Assembly (NCBI GenBank): GCA_039962225.1 | Contig: JAMPKV010000021.1 | Coordinates: 33,455-97,454, forward strand | Direction of reading: 5' to 3' | DNA: 64,000 bases | Origin: Microcoleus sp. AS-A8 | GTDB lineage: Bacteria > Cyanobacteriota > Cyanobacteriia > Cyanobacteriales > Coleofasciculaceae | Shown: positions 8,501-17,600 of the stretch, one piece after another | Layout of the letters: every line of letters begins with the position of its first letter | Position numbering within the stretch: the first letter of the stretch is position 1 | Notes under the pieces: generated by a model | Databases searched by the model: none | Told to the model about the DNA's origin: nothing | The model's input: the letters and a program-made list of their open reading frames with translations, nothing else | Translations under genes and position numbers: made by a program

Positions 8501-8931
8501 CCTTGGGGGAAATCTTTGCCCTGGAGCTGTCTCAATGTCGTCTAGTCACCCTTAGTGCTTGTGAAACGGGCTTAACGGACTTTAGAAACGTTAGCGATGA
8601 ATACATTAGCCTGCCTGCGGGCTTTCTCTATGCAGGCAGTCCGAGTGTGGTTGCTAGCCTTTGGGCAGTCAACGACCTGTCCACGGCGTTGTTGATGATT
8701 AAGTTCTATGAGAATCTCTTTGACGATACCCCTGTTGCCGTTGCCCTCAACTCTGCCCAACTGTGGCTGCGGGATAGTTCCCAGACAGAATTGTTGAAGT
8801 GGACACAGCAGCTAAATTTGAATAAGCATTTCCAGCAACGAATCCAACAGGAACTAGATTGGTTTGAAGGGGATGAACAACCTTTTAGTAATCCTGGGTA
8901 TTGGGCGGCATTTTGTGCAGTTGGAGAGTAA
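5533..8931 (+). CDS. TPR-CHAT caspase-like protein 1
   Basis: A large protein of the CHAT family, cysteine peptidases related to caspases and separase. I start it at ATG 5533 (MDTEHQQDYLKLI) because paralogues begin the same way and GGAG lies upstream; the frame is open back to ATG 5206. An N-terminal helical region (to about residue 100) is followed by about ten long TPR-like units of 47 residues (pattern WAxTQxNLGxAYxxRIRGExAENLE). A coiled-coil linker and the CHAT domain follow. The catalytic pair is visible: His in HFSCHAYF (codon 8356) and Cys in LSACETGL (codon 8560). TPR-CHAT proteins act as proteases switched on by a sensor or partner; the trigger here is unknown. Its stop overlaps the old start codon of the next gene (TAATG). 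Confidence 0.85.
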   Translation: MDTEHQQDYLKLINAVLKATEDSKDNPQVVYALLQAHLDLLDDNFAVVLRNWATATLLEMELEQAKHTAINIGNFSVLISDFPLGEWASNLEIAITGYEVVRTVFTRQAFPQEWATTQINLGAAYRNRIRGEKAENLERAIYCQLTALEVYTRQTLPQEWATTKISLGNAYSERIRAERAENLEEAIRCYLAALEVSNREVMAELWVYAKIGFGTAYLYRIRGERAENLETAIQCYLDALEVCTREAFPQRWAAIQINLGLAYNERVWGERAENLEKAIGCHSSALEEYTREAYPELWARTQLNLGYAYFYRILGESAENLEIAICCFSDALKEYTRQAFSERWADTKHNLGLAYTYRIRGEMAQNLEAAIGCFLDALEIRTRDAFPEKWAETQINLSLAYRYRLWQERAENLEKAIHCLLEGLEVNTYNAFPRKWAISQINLGSTYCGRIRGDKAENLETAIHCYLAALEVITPNTFPQQWAETQKNLGNAYRERIQGDKAENLQTAIHCYLAALEVSTREAFPKNHAVAQFNLGLAYQSAQQLPNAYSAFRSAIETVEFLRGEILSGSGIEEDKQKLAEQWNELYQGIVEVCLELDNLTEAIEYIERSRTRNLVELLASRNLYPKGEIPQPVLKQLNRLRREIAAQQRQIEPSGRISDQQRIRGDEQNRPIAAIPDHSRLNALREQLDNLIMQQIQPIDSTFSLTQRIEPISYQQIRNLLPDDQTALIEWYITGNTFITAIITRDATSPRIWQSTSDDLQALLNWLDQYLTDYSRQKDQWREGLESRLKELADILHVDQIFSYPQLENCERLILIPHRFLHLLPLHALPLANRESGRENGEEESSCVPLPCLLDRFSRGVSYAPSCQLLQLTQNQKRPNFTYLFAIQNPTGDLDYTDIEVATIRQRFYPCDRVLVQDAAKKASLGSHRLEDANLAHFSCHAYFNFEDPLRSALLLADCQITPAPADANPPRYLPLKDGSVLDLQGCLTLGEIFALELSQCRLVTLSACETGLTDFRNVSDEYISLPAGFLYAGSPSVVASLWAVNDLSTALLMIKFYENLFDDTPVAVALNSAQLWLRDSSQTELLKWTQQLNLNKHFQQRIQQELDWFEGDEQPFSNPGYWAAFCAVGE
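5830..7170 (+). repeat. Tandem TPR-encoding DNA repeats in CHAT protein 1
   Basis: About ten diverged copies of a unit of about 141 bp, each encoding a long TPR-like hairpin (WAxTQINLGxAYxxRIRGExAENLExAIxC...). The same unit recurs in the three other CHAT genes and in the remnant at 63.2-63.9 kb. This makes the region prone to recombination between copies. Confidence 0.7.
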
Positions 8932-9071
8932 TGAACCAACAACGACAGCAAGATTATCTAAATCTGATCAATGCAGTACTGAGTTGTCCCAATGGCGAGG
9001 GAAGCTACCAAGTTATAGCCAAAATTTTCTACTCAACCAATTGCAATGGACACTTTCGATACCTACACTGA
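8931..9071 (+). pseudogene. Decayed original N-terminus of CHAT gene 2
   Basis: An ATG at 8931 overlaps the stop of CHAT gene 1 and opens a 46-codon frame beginning MNQQRQQDYLNLINAVLSCP. That is the leader domain that begins CHAT proteins 3 and 4 (MNQQRRRAYRNLIKALLNCP, MINSQRQQDYANLISALLRY). After about 30 residues the similarity stops, and a TGA follows at 9069 in a frame different from CHAT 2. A deletion or frameshift has cut the leader domain off CHAT 2, which must now start internally. Confidence 0.6.
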
Positions 9072-12000
9072 TTTCTTACTTGAGGTACTAAGGGCGATTC
9101 ATGATAGCAACGGTGATTCGCAGAAAGTGTACCCACTTCTGCAAGCGAATCTGGAAAAACTAGATGCTAATTTAGCTCAATCATTGCGAGGCTGGGTAAA
9201 ACGCTACTTTTCCAAAGGAGCTGCGAACCAAACAGAACCAGTTGCCGAACTAATTGTTCGTTTCAGCGATCTGATTGAACAGCTTTCGACAGGGAACAGA
9301 GGTAACAATCTGGAGATTGCAATCATTGGATATCAGAGCGCTTTGCAGGTTTATACTCATGGGACGTTCCTCAACCAAAGCGAGGGAAGTTCAGACTACG
9401 TTAGGGCTATTGCCAGCCGAGGAGAAACCTATCGTTTAGTAAAACGGTATGACGAGGCATTAGCCGACTTTGACCGAGCTATCGAGCTAGATCCTAACTA
9501 CGCTTTTGCTTTTGCCAGTCGAGGGGAAACCTATCGCTTACTAGGACAATATGACAAAGCGTTAGCTGACTTCGATCGAGCTATCGATTTAGACTCCTAT
9601 TACACTTTTGCTCTCGCTAGTCGAGGCTGGGTTTATATGGCACTAAATTGCTACAACGAGGCATTAGCTGACTTCGACCGAGCTATTGAGCTAGACCCTA
9701 ACTACGTTTTTGCCCTCAGCAATCGAGGCGAGATTTATCGTTTACTAGGACACTATAACGAGGCATTAGCTGACTTTGATAAAGCTATTGCCGTTTATGA
9801 ATCAGCCTTAGAAGGCTACACATTGGAAGGGTTCGCAGAACAGTGGGCGGCAATCCAAATCAAGCTGGGTAATACCTACCAAAAACGCATCCAAGGCGAA
9901 CGGTCAGAAAATATCGATTTTGCTATCCAATGTTACGAAAAGGCTCTACAAGTCTATTCTCAAGAAGCCTTTCCAGAGAAATGGGCAGAAACTCATAAGC
10001 ATTTAGCTAGTGCCTATGTAGGGCGTATCAATGGAGAGAAGGCGGAAAATCTTGAACAGACAATCACTTACTGTGAAAAGGCTTTGCAAGTTTTTACCCG
10101 TGAAGCCTTCTTACACCAATGGAGCTCGATTCAAGTTTTCCTGGCAGTTGTGTACAGAGATCGCATTCATGGTAACCAAGCAGAAAATATTGAAAAAGCA
10201 ATCGCTTGTTGCCAAAATGCGTTGCTGGTTTTTACCCGCGAAGCGTTCCCCGAAGAGTGGGCTATTAACCAAGTGCTTCTGGCAAGTGTTTATTGCGATA
10301 GCATTGGTTTTGAGCAAGCAGAAAATATTGAAAAAGCAATCGCTTGCTGCCAAAATGCCTTGCAGGTTTTAACTCGTGAAGCGTTCCCCCAAGATTGGGC
10401 TACAACTCAACAGACTTTGGCTGAGGCTTATCTCAATCGTACTATTGGTGTTCCCGAAAACAACCGGAAACAATCAATTGCCTATTGTCAAAATGCCTTG
10501 CAAATTTATACATTTGAAACTTCCCCCCAAAAATGGGCAATAACCCAAAACCTCCTGGGAGGTGCTTATATCGATCTCACAAGAGGTGAGCGAGCAGAGA
10601 ATATAGAAAAATCGATTACCTCTCATCAAAATGCCTTGAAAGTTTACACATCTGAAGCTTTTCCCCAAGATTGGGCAGGAACCCAAAACCTCCTTGGAAT
10701 TGCCTATAGAGAGCGCATCTGGGGTGAGCGTTGTGAAAATCTTGAAAAAGCAATTACCTGCTATGAAAACGCCCTACAGGTTTACACGTTTGAATCTTTG
10801 CCAACAGCTTGGGCTATAACTCAAACCAATCTTGGGAATGTTTACGGTGAGCGCATTTGTGGTGAGCGGTCTGAGAATCTTGAAAAAGCAATTACCTGCC
10901 ATGAAAATGCTTTGCGGGTTTTTACTTGTGTAGCTTTCCCCGAAAATTACTTAGAAGCTTCATTCAACCTGGGCATCGTTTACTTAATAGCAAAACAGTT
11001 TGGTAAGGCTTACAACGTCTTGGAATCTGCAATTGAAACTACAGCAGATTTGCTGAGTTTGGAGCAGTGGATGTACGATATATTACCCAAAACCAAGGAA
11101 TTGACCTCAAAGTATCCTGATAATATTCAAGTTTGGAGAGCCGGGGAATTTATATATAAGAAGATTCTCTATGGCAAGCGAACTCAAGCTAAGAGGGTAT
11201 CAGCGGAGAGATGGGCTAGGCTCTACTCCAGCATGGTCGAAGTTTGCCTAGAACTGGCTCCTGCTGAACCGCAATACTATGCGAAGGCTATTGAATATGT
11301 TGAGCGCAACAAGACTCGCAACTTGGCACAACTCCTTAATTGTACGTTGAACACTCCACAAAAGGTTGCTCCCATCTCCTTTAAAGAGATTCAAGACCTT
11401 TTAGATGAAAGGACTGCTATTGTAGAATGGCATATTGCGCCTGAAAGATTTCAGACGTTTATTGTTACCCACCACAGGTCTATCCCCGTAGTCTGGCAAT
11501 CTGGTTCTGAAGAGTCTCAAGCCTTGATTAGCTGGATTACCGAATATTTCGACTATATCGGCGACAAGTCCCATTTGCAAAAACAACTCACAGACCGCCT
11601 CAAAAAACTCAGCGAGATTCTACATCTGGATCAGATCCTGGACTTGATACCAGAAACCTGTGATCAAGTGATTCTGATTCCCCATTGGTTCTTGCATCGG
11701 CTTCCTCTCCATGCCTTACCTTTGCCTGATGGCTCTTGCGTCATAGACTGCTTTCCCCGAGGTGTGCGCTATGCCCCTAGCTGCCAGTTGTTACAACTAG
11801 CTCAAAACCAGCACCGCCCTGACTTCAGCTACTTCTTTGCTGTTCAAGATCCCAGCCAAGACTTAGCGTACTCTAATCTTGAGGTGGAAACTATTCGTCA
11901 CTACTTTCAACCAGCTAATCATGTTCTAGTCAAAGATGCCGCAACAAAAGAAGCTTTAAACAAATTTCCTTACGTAGATCACCTGCGCTCTGCTCACTGC

Positions 12001-12507
12001 ATTCACTTCGCCTGTCACGGTTCCTTTGACTTTGTATTCCCTCTACAATCCCATCTGAAATTAGCTGATAAACCGCTTTTCTTGAGAGAAATCTTTAACC
12101 TCGACCTCAATCAATGCCGCTTAGTCACTCTCTCAGCCTGTGAAACGGGCTTATCGGATATCACTATCAGCGATGAATACATTAGCTTACCTAGCGGCTT
12201 TTTGTATGCTGGTGCTGCTAGTGTCGTTAGTACCCTCTGGACGGTGGACGACATAGCATCGGCATTACTGATGATCCGGTTCTATGAGAATCTCCAGACC
12301 GACTTAACCGTTGCCGTTGCCCTCAATATCGCCCAAACCTGGCTCCGAGATGCCACTACAGCCGAATTACAGGCATGGGCAGATCACTTAAAATTAGCAT
12401 CAGAGCTATCTCAACAGATTGAGGAGGCCCTAGACTGGTTTGACTCTGACGAAAAACCCTTCCAAGCTCCATACTATTGGGCAGCCTTCTGCACCATTGG
12501 GCAGTAA
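9046..12507 (+). CDS. TPR-CHAT caspase-like protein 2 (divergent)
   Basis: A 1153-residue paralogue of CHAT 1. From the ATG at 9046 (MDTFDTYTDFLLEVLRAI) it has the short helical region. About four classical 34-residue TPRs follow (ASRGETYRLLGQYDKALADF), then about eight of the 47-residue units. The CHAT domain ends it, with His in HFACHGSF (residue 991) and Cys in LSACETGL (residue 1032), so the protease looks active. Two features set it apart. Its leader domain is lost (see 8931). It also lacks the coiled-coil linker of about 100 residues that joins TPRs to the CHAT domain in the other three: RNLAQLLN runs almost straight into PISFKEIQDLL. It is followed after 73 bases by two non-CHAT genes. 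Confidence 0.83.
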   Translation: MDTFDTYTDFLLEVLRAIHDSNGDSQKVYPLLQANLEKLDANLAQSLRGWVKRYFSKGAANQTEPVAELIVRFSDLIEQLSTGNRGNNLEIAIIGYQSALQVYTHGTFLNQSEGSSDYVRAIASRGETYRLVKRYDEALADFDRAIELDPNYAFAFASRGETYRLLGQYDKALADFDRAIDLDSYYTFALASRGWVYMALNCYNEALADFDRAIELDPNYVFALSNRGEIYRLLGHYNEALADFDKAIAVYESALEGYTLEGFAEQWAAIQIKLGNTYQKRIQGERSENIDFAIQCYEKALQVYSQEAFPEKWAETHKHLASAYVGRINGEKAENLEQTITYCEKALQVFTREAFLHQWSSIQVFLAVVYRDRIHGNQAENIEKAIACCQNALLVFTREAFPEEWAINQVLLASVYCDSIGFEQAENIEKAIACCQNALQVLTREAFPQDWATTQQTLAEAYLNRTIGVPENNRKQSIAYCQNALQIYTFETSPQKWAITQNLLGGAYIDLTRGERAENIEKSITSHQNALKVYTSEAFPQDWAGTQNLLGIAYRERIWGERCENLEKAITCYENALQVYTFESLPTAWAITQTNLGNVYGERICGERSENLEKAITCHENALRVFTCVAFPENYLEASFNLGIVYLIAKQFGKAYNVLESAIETTADLLSLEQWMYDILPKTKELTSKYPDNIQVWRAGEFIYKKILYGKRTQAKRVSAERWARLYSSMVEVCLELAPAEPQYYAKAIEYVERNKTRNLAQLLNCTLNTPQKVAPISFKEIQDLLDERTAIVEWHIAPERFQTFIVTHHRSIPVVWQSGSEESQALISWITEYFDYIGDKSHLQKQLTDRLKKLSEILHLDQILDLIPETCDQVILIPHWFLHRLPLHALPLPDGSCVIDCFPRGVRYAPSCQLLQLAQNQHRPDFSYFFAVQDPSQDLAYSNLEVETIRHYFQPANHVLVKDAATKEALNKFPYVDHLRSAHCIHFACHGSFDFVFPLQSHLKLADKPLFLREIFNLDLNQCRLVTLSACETGLSDITISDEYISLPSGFLYAGAASVVSTLWTVDDIASALLMIRFYENLQTDLTVAVALNIAQTWLRDATTAELQAWADHLKLASELSQQIEEALDWFDSDEKPFQAPYYWAAFCTIGQ

Positions 12508-12580
12508 CTTTTAGGCTCTCAATTCTACAAATTTAACCCTCCTAGGAGCATCACCAGTAAACCTCTAATACCAAAATCGC

Positions 12581-12922
12581 ATGATCTCTGACCCCCTGCT
12601 TCAAGCTCTCCCCGTCCTCCTGGAAACCAAACCCGAACTGTTTTCGGCTGCCGACCTCCAAAACTTGCAGCAAACGTTAGCTCCCTTAGAGAATGACCTT
12701 CCAGAAAACGCCGACGAGATTCTCAGGGAGTGGTGTAAAGCACGACGCTCCATCCGAGATGCACTGAGAAACTTAGCAAGCGATCGCAAAGAACTCGGTA
12801 AAATAGCTTCCAATCAGTCTGACCAGGACAAGCGCGTAACCAACTTTTTCCAAGAGTTACGCCAACAAGTGCAAGATACACTTAACAAAAAATCTAATCA
12901 GGGAGAAACCCCTAACAAATAA
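12581..12922 (+). CDS. Small helical protein, possible adaptor domain
   Basis: A 113-residue, almost entirely helical protein of unknown family. Residues 1-60 (LLQALPVLLETKPELFSAAD, then ENADEILREWCKARRSIRDAL) resemble in style the small helical adaptor domains found beside CHAT and NACHT proteins in multicellular bacteria. This is an impression, not a database match. The C-terminal half is a charged coiled coil that ends in a polar tail. It lies five bases upstream of the two-TM protein gene and inside the CHAT array, so the two are probably co-expressed and function together. Confidence 0.55.
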   Translation: MISDPLLQALPVLLETKPELFSAADLQNLQQTLAPLENDLPENADEILREWCKARRSIRDALRNLASDRKELGKIASNQSDQDKRVTNFFQELRQQVQDTLNKKSNQGETPNK

Positions 12923-12927
12923 TACCA

Positions 12928-14469
12928 ATGTCTTCCCAAGTCTATGCTCCCAATGTTCATTTATTTGCCTTTCATCTGAAGAAAGAGCGCCAGACAAGTA
13001 ACTCAACAGCCAATTCAGACGACGAGAAATTACTTTGGGACAAATGCGAAAAAATCCTAGAAAGATTCGAGAGTTCTAAGAAAAAATTTTCCGTTGAGGA
13101 TAAAGAGGAGTATCGGGTTGATCTACTAAAAGATAAACCCGACGATGATGATGCGGCTCTTCCCTTTGAGGGGAAAGTTTATCCAGATAACACGTCATTA
13201 CCAATCGCTGGACGCGCTTATCCACTTAGGATTCACGATACCTATGCCTTAGCACTAAATATCCGCCGTCCTGAAGAAGAAGTTCAGAAAAAGACAAAAC
13301 CTGTCCCTCTTAGCTTTCTGGGACTCTTAAACCCCAATGGCTGCTTAATGCCCCATGAAATAAAGAGTTCTTTAGGGCAAACTCTCCTATTAACTGTATG
13401 GTACACCGCAGAAAAACAATGGATTCCCTGGAAATCACAAAAAAATCGACAAGAATTAAGACAACTAGCTGACGAGTGTTTGAGAGAGTTCGTTCCTAAA
13501 CCCTTACCTGTTCCTAAATTTAATAAGGAAGGTGAACTATTCAAAAGCCCTATCTATGAATATGGCAGCTTTAGCCAATTAGGAGAATCGTGCCATATTT
13601 TAGTTTGGATTTACTGCGAACCAGAAACCAGCGAGAATTTCATAGATTACTATAACTACTTTATTAACTTATTTTGCTATCGACATAAAGTCATAGGTGC
13701 TTACCAACGCAGCCGTAAAATACAGCAAATTGTTTTTCAGGAGTATAAAAGTAGTGAGCAATATATTGATGAAATATTACCTCAAGTTACAGTTAATAAT
13801 ACCTTGAACCAAGATGATCTAGATAAATTTAAAAACCATCTAAAACAAATTCCAAAAAAACATTTAGAATATTCCCGTTTAATCCGTGACTTAGAGCATT
13901 ATCGGCTGACAATTGAGATTAACGCCCAAAACTATCAGAGAGAGCTGAGGGACATCCAGAGCCAACTTCCTGGCGAAAATCTCAGCTTCCTAGAAACTTT
14001 TTTATCAGAAGACTGCCGTCTATTTACCGAACAGATTCAAGCTGACTTAGGTTATTTTGGGCATGGTGTCGGGTTGTTAGAAAAAACTCTGACAGCCATC
14101 CAGGGACGGGTGGGAATTGAACAAGCAGAACGTGATCGCGCCTTGCAAAACACTATCCAAGCAGTAGGCTTTGGTATAGGTGCTGCTGGAGTAGTAGCAA
14201 CTGGTGTTCCCTACTTATGGAAGCAACCAGACAAGCAACCAGAAACCCTAACCCCCTTCATCTCAGTTGTGCTGTTAAGTTTGGTTGCAGGCTTAGTAAC
14301 TTGGGGTTTAGTTAGTGTAGTGATGAACAGCAAACGCCTGATAACAGGAGTCAAGCAGCGGCTGCCACACCGCATCGGCACAGCAAGAAACCAAGCTAGC
14401 TTGCCGAGTTCCCAAAATCCAGAAATTTCGCCTGTTTCTCAGCAAAAGGAAAAAGATCGATCACATTAA
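12928..14469 (+). CDS. Coiled-coil protein with two C-terminal TM helices
   Basis: A 513-residue protein I cannot assign to a family. Residues 1-300 are a globular, mostly soluble domain with an acidic DDDD patch near residue 73. Residues 290-410 are charged helices (coiled-coil-like). Two hydrophobic segments follow: about 412-432 (AVGFGIGAAGVVATGVPYLW) and about 446-466 (SVVLLSLVAGLVTWGLVSVV). A basic, polar tail ends it. The two-helix hairpin after a long coiled coil is the shape of a membrane-anchored sensor or membrane-damaging effector. It is flanked by caspase-like proteases (CHAT 2 upstream; CHAT 3 and 4 downstream), which makes it a candidate substrate or membrane partner. That link is inference. 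Confidence 0.7.
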   Translation: MSSQVYAPNVHLFAFHLKKERQTSNSTANSDDEKLLWDKCEKILERFESSKKKFSVEDKEEYRVDLLKDKPDDDDAALPFEGKVYPDNTSLPIAGRAYPLRIHDTYALALNIRRPEEEVQKKTKPVPLSFLGLLNPNGCLMPHEIKSSLGQTLLLTVWYTAEKQWIPWKSQKNRQELRQLADECLREFVPKPLPVPKFNKEGELFKSPIYEYGSFSQLGESCHILVWIYCEPETSENFIDYYNYFINLFCYRHKVIGAYQRSRKIQQIVFQEYKSSEQYIDEILPQVTVNNTLNQDDLDKFKNHLKQIPKKHLEYSRLIRDLEHYRLTIEINAQNYQRELRDIQSQLPGENLSFLETFLSEDCRLFTEQIQADLGYFGHGVGLLEKTLTAIQGRVGIEQAERDRALQNTIQAVGFGIGAAGVVATGVPYLWKQPDKQPETLTPFISVVLLSLVAGLVTWGLVSVVMNSKRLITGVKQRLPHRIGTARNQASLPSSQNPEISPVSQQKEKDRSH

Positions 14470-14481
14470 ACCCCGAACACT

Positions 14482-14634
14482 ACCCAAGCACATTTGTTGC
14501 AGTGGACATATCTAAAATTAGCTGAACATTTCCAGTAACAAATTCAAAAGTAGCTAGATTGGTTTGAACCAGATGAACAACATTTCAGTGAATTGTTCTG
14601 TTGGGCGGCTTTTTGTGTAGTCGAACAAGGATGA
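14482..14634 (+). pseudogene. 3' fossil of a further CHAT gene
   Basis: Read in phase from 14482, the strand encodes LLQWTYLKLAEHFQ, stop, QIQK, stop, LDWFEPDEQHFSELF, CWAAFCVVEQG and a final stop. It aligns throughout with the last 50 residues of CHAT 3 (LLKWTYQLNLAEHFRQRIQQ...WAAFCAIGQ). The two internal stops (TAA, TAG) replace glutamine codons. The terminal TGA overlaps the ATG of CHAT 3 as ATGA, exactly as CHAT 3 overlaps CHAT 4. A complete CHAT gene once stood here and was deleted or replaced by the two genes upstream. Confidence 0.8.
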
Positions 14635-17600
14635 ATCAACAACGTCGCCGAGCCTATCGAAATCTAATCAAAGCACTGCTGAATTGTCCCAGTGGTGATG
14701 AACCGACAATTTTGAAGGCGAACCCAAACCTCATAGATGCTGATTTAGTGCAGACCATGCTAGAGATAGCGGCTGGTTTGATAGTTACAGGTAAGCTGGA
14801 CGCTTCAGATTTCTTAATGAATGTCGCTGGTTACCTGTTAGGAGTGTACAGTAGTACGCCAATAAAGAGATTGTCAAGCAAAGATGCACCAAGAGCAGTT
14901 GGTATCGGCAACTCGTTTGCAGTAATCCCGGAAAAGTATGCCAGTTTCTCATGTGAATTAATGCAGGCAACTTTAGATAACAGAAGGAACCTAAAAGGGG
15001 TATACCCTCTCCTGCAAGCTAACTTGGACAAACTAGATGATACCTTTGCTCAAGTGTTGCGTGACTGGGCAACTTCGCTCTTATCGGAAGTGGAGCCAGC
15101 AGCAGCAGAAAACCTTGCGGCAGATATCGGCAATCTCAGTTTTCTGGTTCAGCAATTCTCACTAGGCAACAAAGCTAGCAACTTAGAGATTGCCATTACA
15201 GGCTACGAAGTCACTGCCACCGTTTTTACCCCTGAGGGTTTTCCAGAAAAGTGGGCAAAGACTCAGAATAATCTGGGAGAAGCCTACCGTAACCGAATTC
15301 GGGGTGACAAGGTTCAGAATCTAGAAAACGCGATCGCAGCTCTCCAAAACGCCCTGCTAGTCTACACCCCCAAAGATTTTCCCCAACGGTGGGCAATGAT
15401 CCAAAACAATTTGGGTCTTGTCTACAGGGAGCAAGGGCAGATTGAGCAGGCAGTCGCGGCACACGAAGACGCCCTAAAAGGCTATAGCTATCAGGAGTTT
15501 CCAGAAGAATGGGCAGATACCCAAAACTATCTAGGTATTGTCTACAGCGACAAGAGCGACAAGGGGGAAATTGACAAGGCAATCGTAGCTTACAAAAATG
15601 CTCTTAAAGTCCGTATTCCTGGGACAGATAAGTGGGCAGAAACCCAAAACAATCTGGCAATCCAGTATCGCGAAAGTGGGCAGATTGCTCAAGCGATCGC
15701 AATCTACCAAGACAACCTGCGAGTTTACACCTGCGAGGCATTTCCAGAACGCTGGGCTATGACCCATTACAATCTGGGTCATGCCTACAGTGAAGCAGGA
15801 CAGATTGAGCAGGCAATTGAAGCTTATCAGTCAGCTCTCAAGGCGTACACACCTGCTGCTTTTCCCCTCGAATGCTTGCGCTGTGGAAATAACCTCGGTC
15901 ACCTAGCGTTCGATGCTGGGCGTTTGAAAGAGGCTATCGAGGCGTATGGCGTCGCTATTGAAGCTGTTGAGTACAGTTGGGCTTGGGCAAGTACCGATGC
16001 GCGGCGTCAAGAGATTCAAACAGAAGCGATAGGTGTCTACATCGGAATTGTAAAAGCCTACATCAAGAGCAAGCAGTGGAAGAGGGCAATTGAATACGTT
16101 GAGCGCAGCAAAGCCCGCAACTTGGTACAACTCCTGGCTAATCGCGACCTCTATCCAAAAGGAGCTTCAGAAAGTGACTGCAATCAACTGAAACACCTGC
16201 GTCGGGAAATTGCGGCGAAGCAACGGCAGTTAGAGGGTGAACAGATAAATTTCTCCACTGACACCCATGAAAATAAACAACCCCTAGACCACGCCTATGC
16301 TGAGCAATTGCGCCAAGACCTGGATAAGTTGCAGCAACAATTGAATCAGTTGCTCGAACAAATCAAGACCCTAGACCCCAACTTCAGCTTGACTCAACGG
16401 GTCGAACCCATCTCTTTTGAGAGGATTCAGGCATTGCTACCCAATGATAAAACTGTCCTCATCGAGTGGTACGTCTTAGGTGAAACTTTTCTAACCTTTA
16501 TCGTTACCCGCCAAAGCCCTGGCATTACTGTTTGGCAATCCTCTCCAGAAGACGATCGAGCTTTAGTTGACTGGCTTAGAGAGTATTTTCGTGACTACGA
16601 GCAACCCTCAAAGGAAAATGGGAACAACCAGCTAGAGTTCAAGCTTGATCGCCTTGCTCAAATTCTGCATTTAGAGGAAGTCCTCTCCCATATTCCAGAT
16701 ACCTGCGATCGCGTGATTCTCATCCCTCATTTCTTACTCCACCTGCTTCCCCTTCACGTCCTGCCACTCAGTTCTATGGATACGTCTCTTGTCCAGGATA
16801 GAAGCCTGCTAGCAAAGACGAGCGAATTGGATGCTGACCCCACAAGACAAAAATGCCTCCTTGACCGATTTCCTAAAGGTGTGAGTTATGCCCCTAGCTG
16901 CGGACTATTGCAGCTAACTCAAAACTCGCAACACTCTGAATTTAGCTATTTCTTTGGCATCCAAAACCCCACTCAAGATCTGACTTACGCCGATATTGAA
17001 GTCGAAACAATCAGGCAGAACTTCTGCCCCAACGATAGAATCCTCGCTAAAGAGGCTGCCACGAAACAAGCCATCTACAACCAGCAACTGCATCTTGCCC
17101 ACTGTATCCACTTTTCCTGTCACGGCTATTTTGAGCCTCAAGCCCCCCTGCGTTCTGCCCTCCGCCTCGCTGATGCCACGCCAGCAGAAACAGAAACGTC
17201 CCAGATGGCAAACCCAGAGCGCTATATTCCTTTAAGAGAAGGTAGCACCGTTAATCTGGAAAAGTGTTTGACATTGGGAGAAATTTTTGGGCTAGATCTT
17301 AGCCAATGTCGCCTTGTCACTCTCTCCGCCTGCGAAACAGGCATAACCTCTCCCAAGGGTTTGATCGATGAGTACATTGGCTTACCCAGCGGCTTCCTAG
17401 TTGCTGGCAGCTCCAGTGTCGTTAGTAGCCTGTGGCGGGTTGATGACTTGGCAACGACTTTGTTGATGATTAAGTTTTATCAAAACCTCCAGACAGGCTC
17501 AAGCGATCGTCCTTCCAGCCATGAATTATCAGTAGCTTTTGCCCTCAATTCTGCTCAATTGTGGCTGCGGGACAGCACCCAGGCAGATTTATTGAAGTGG

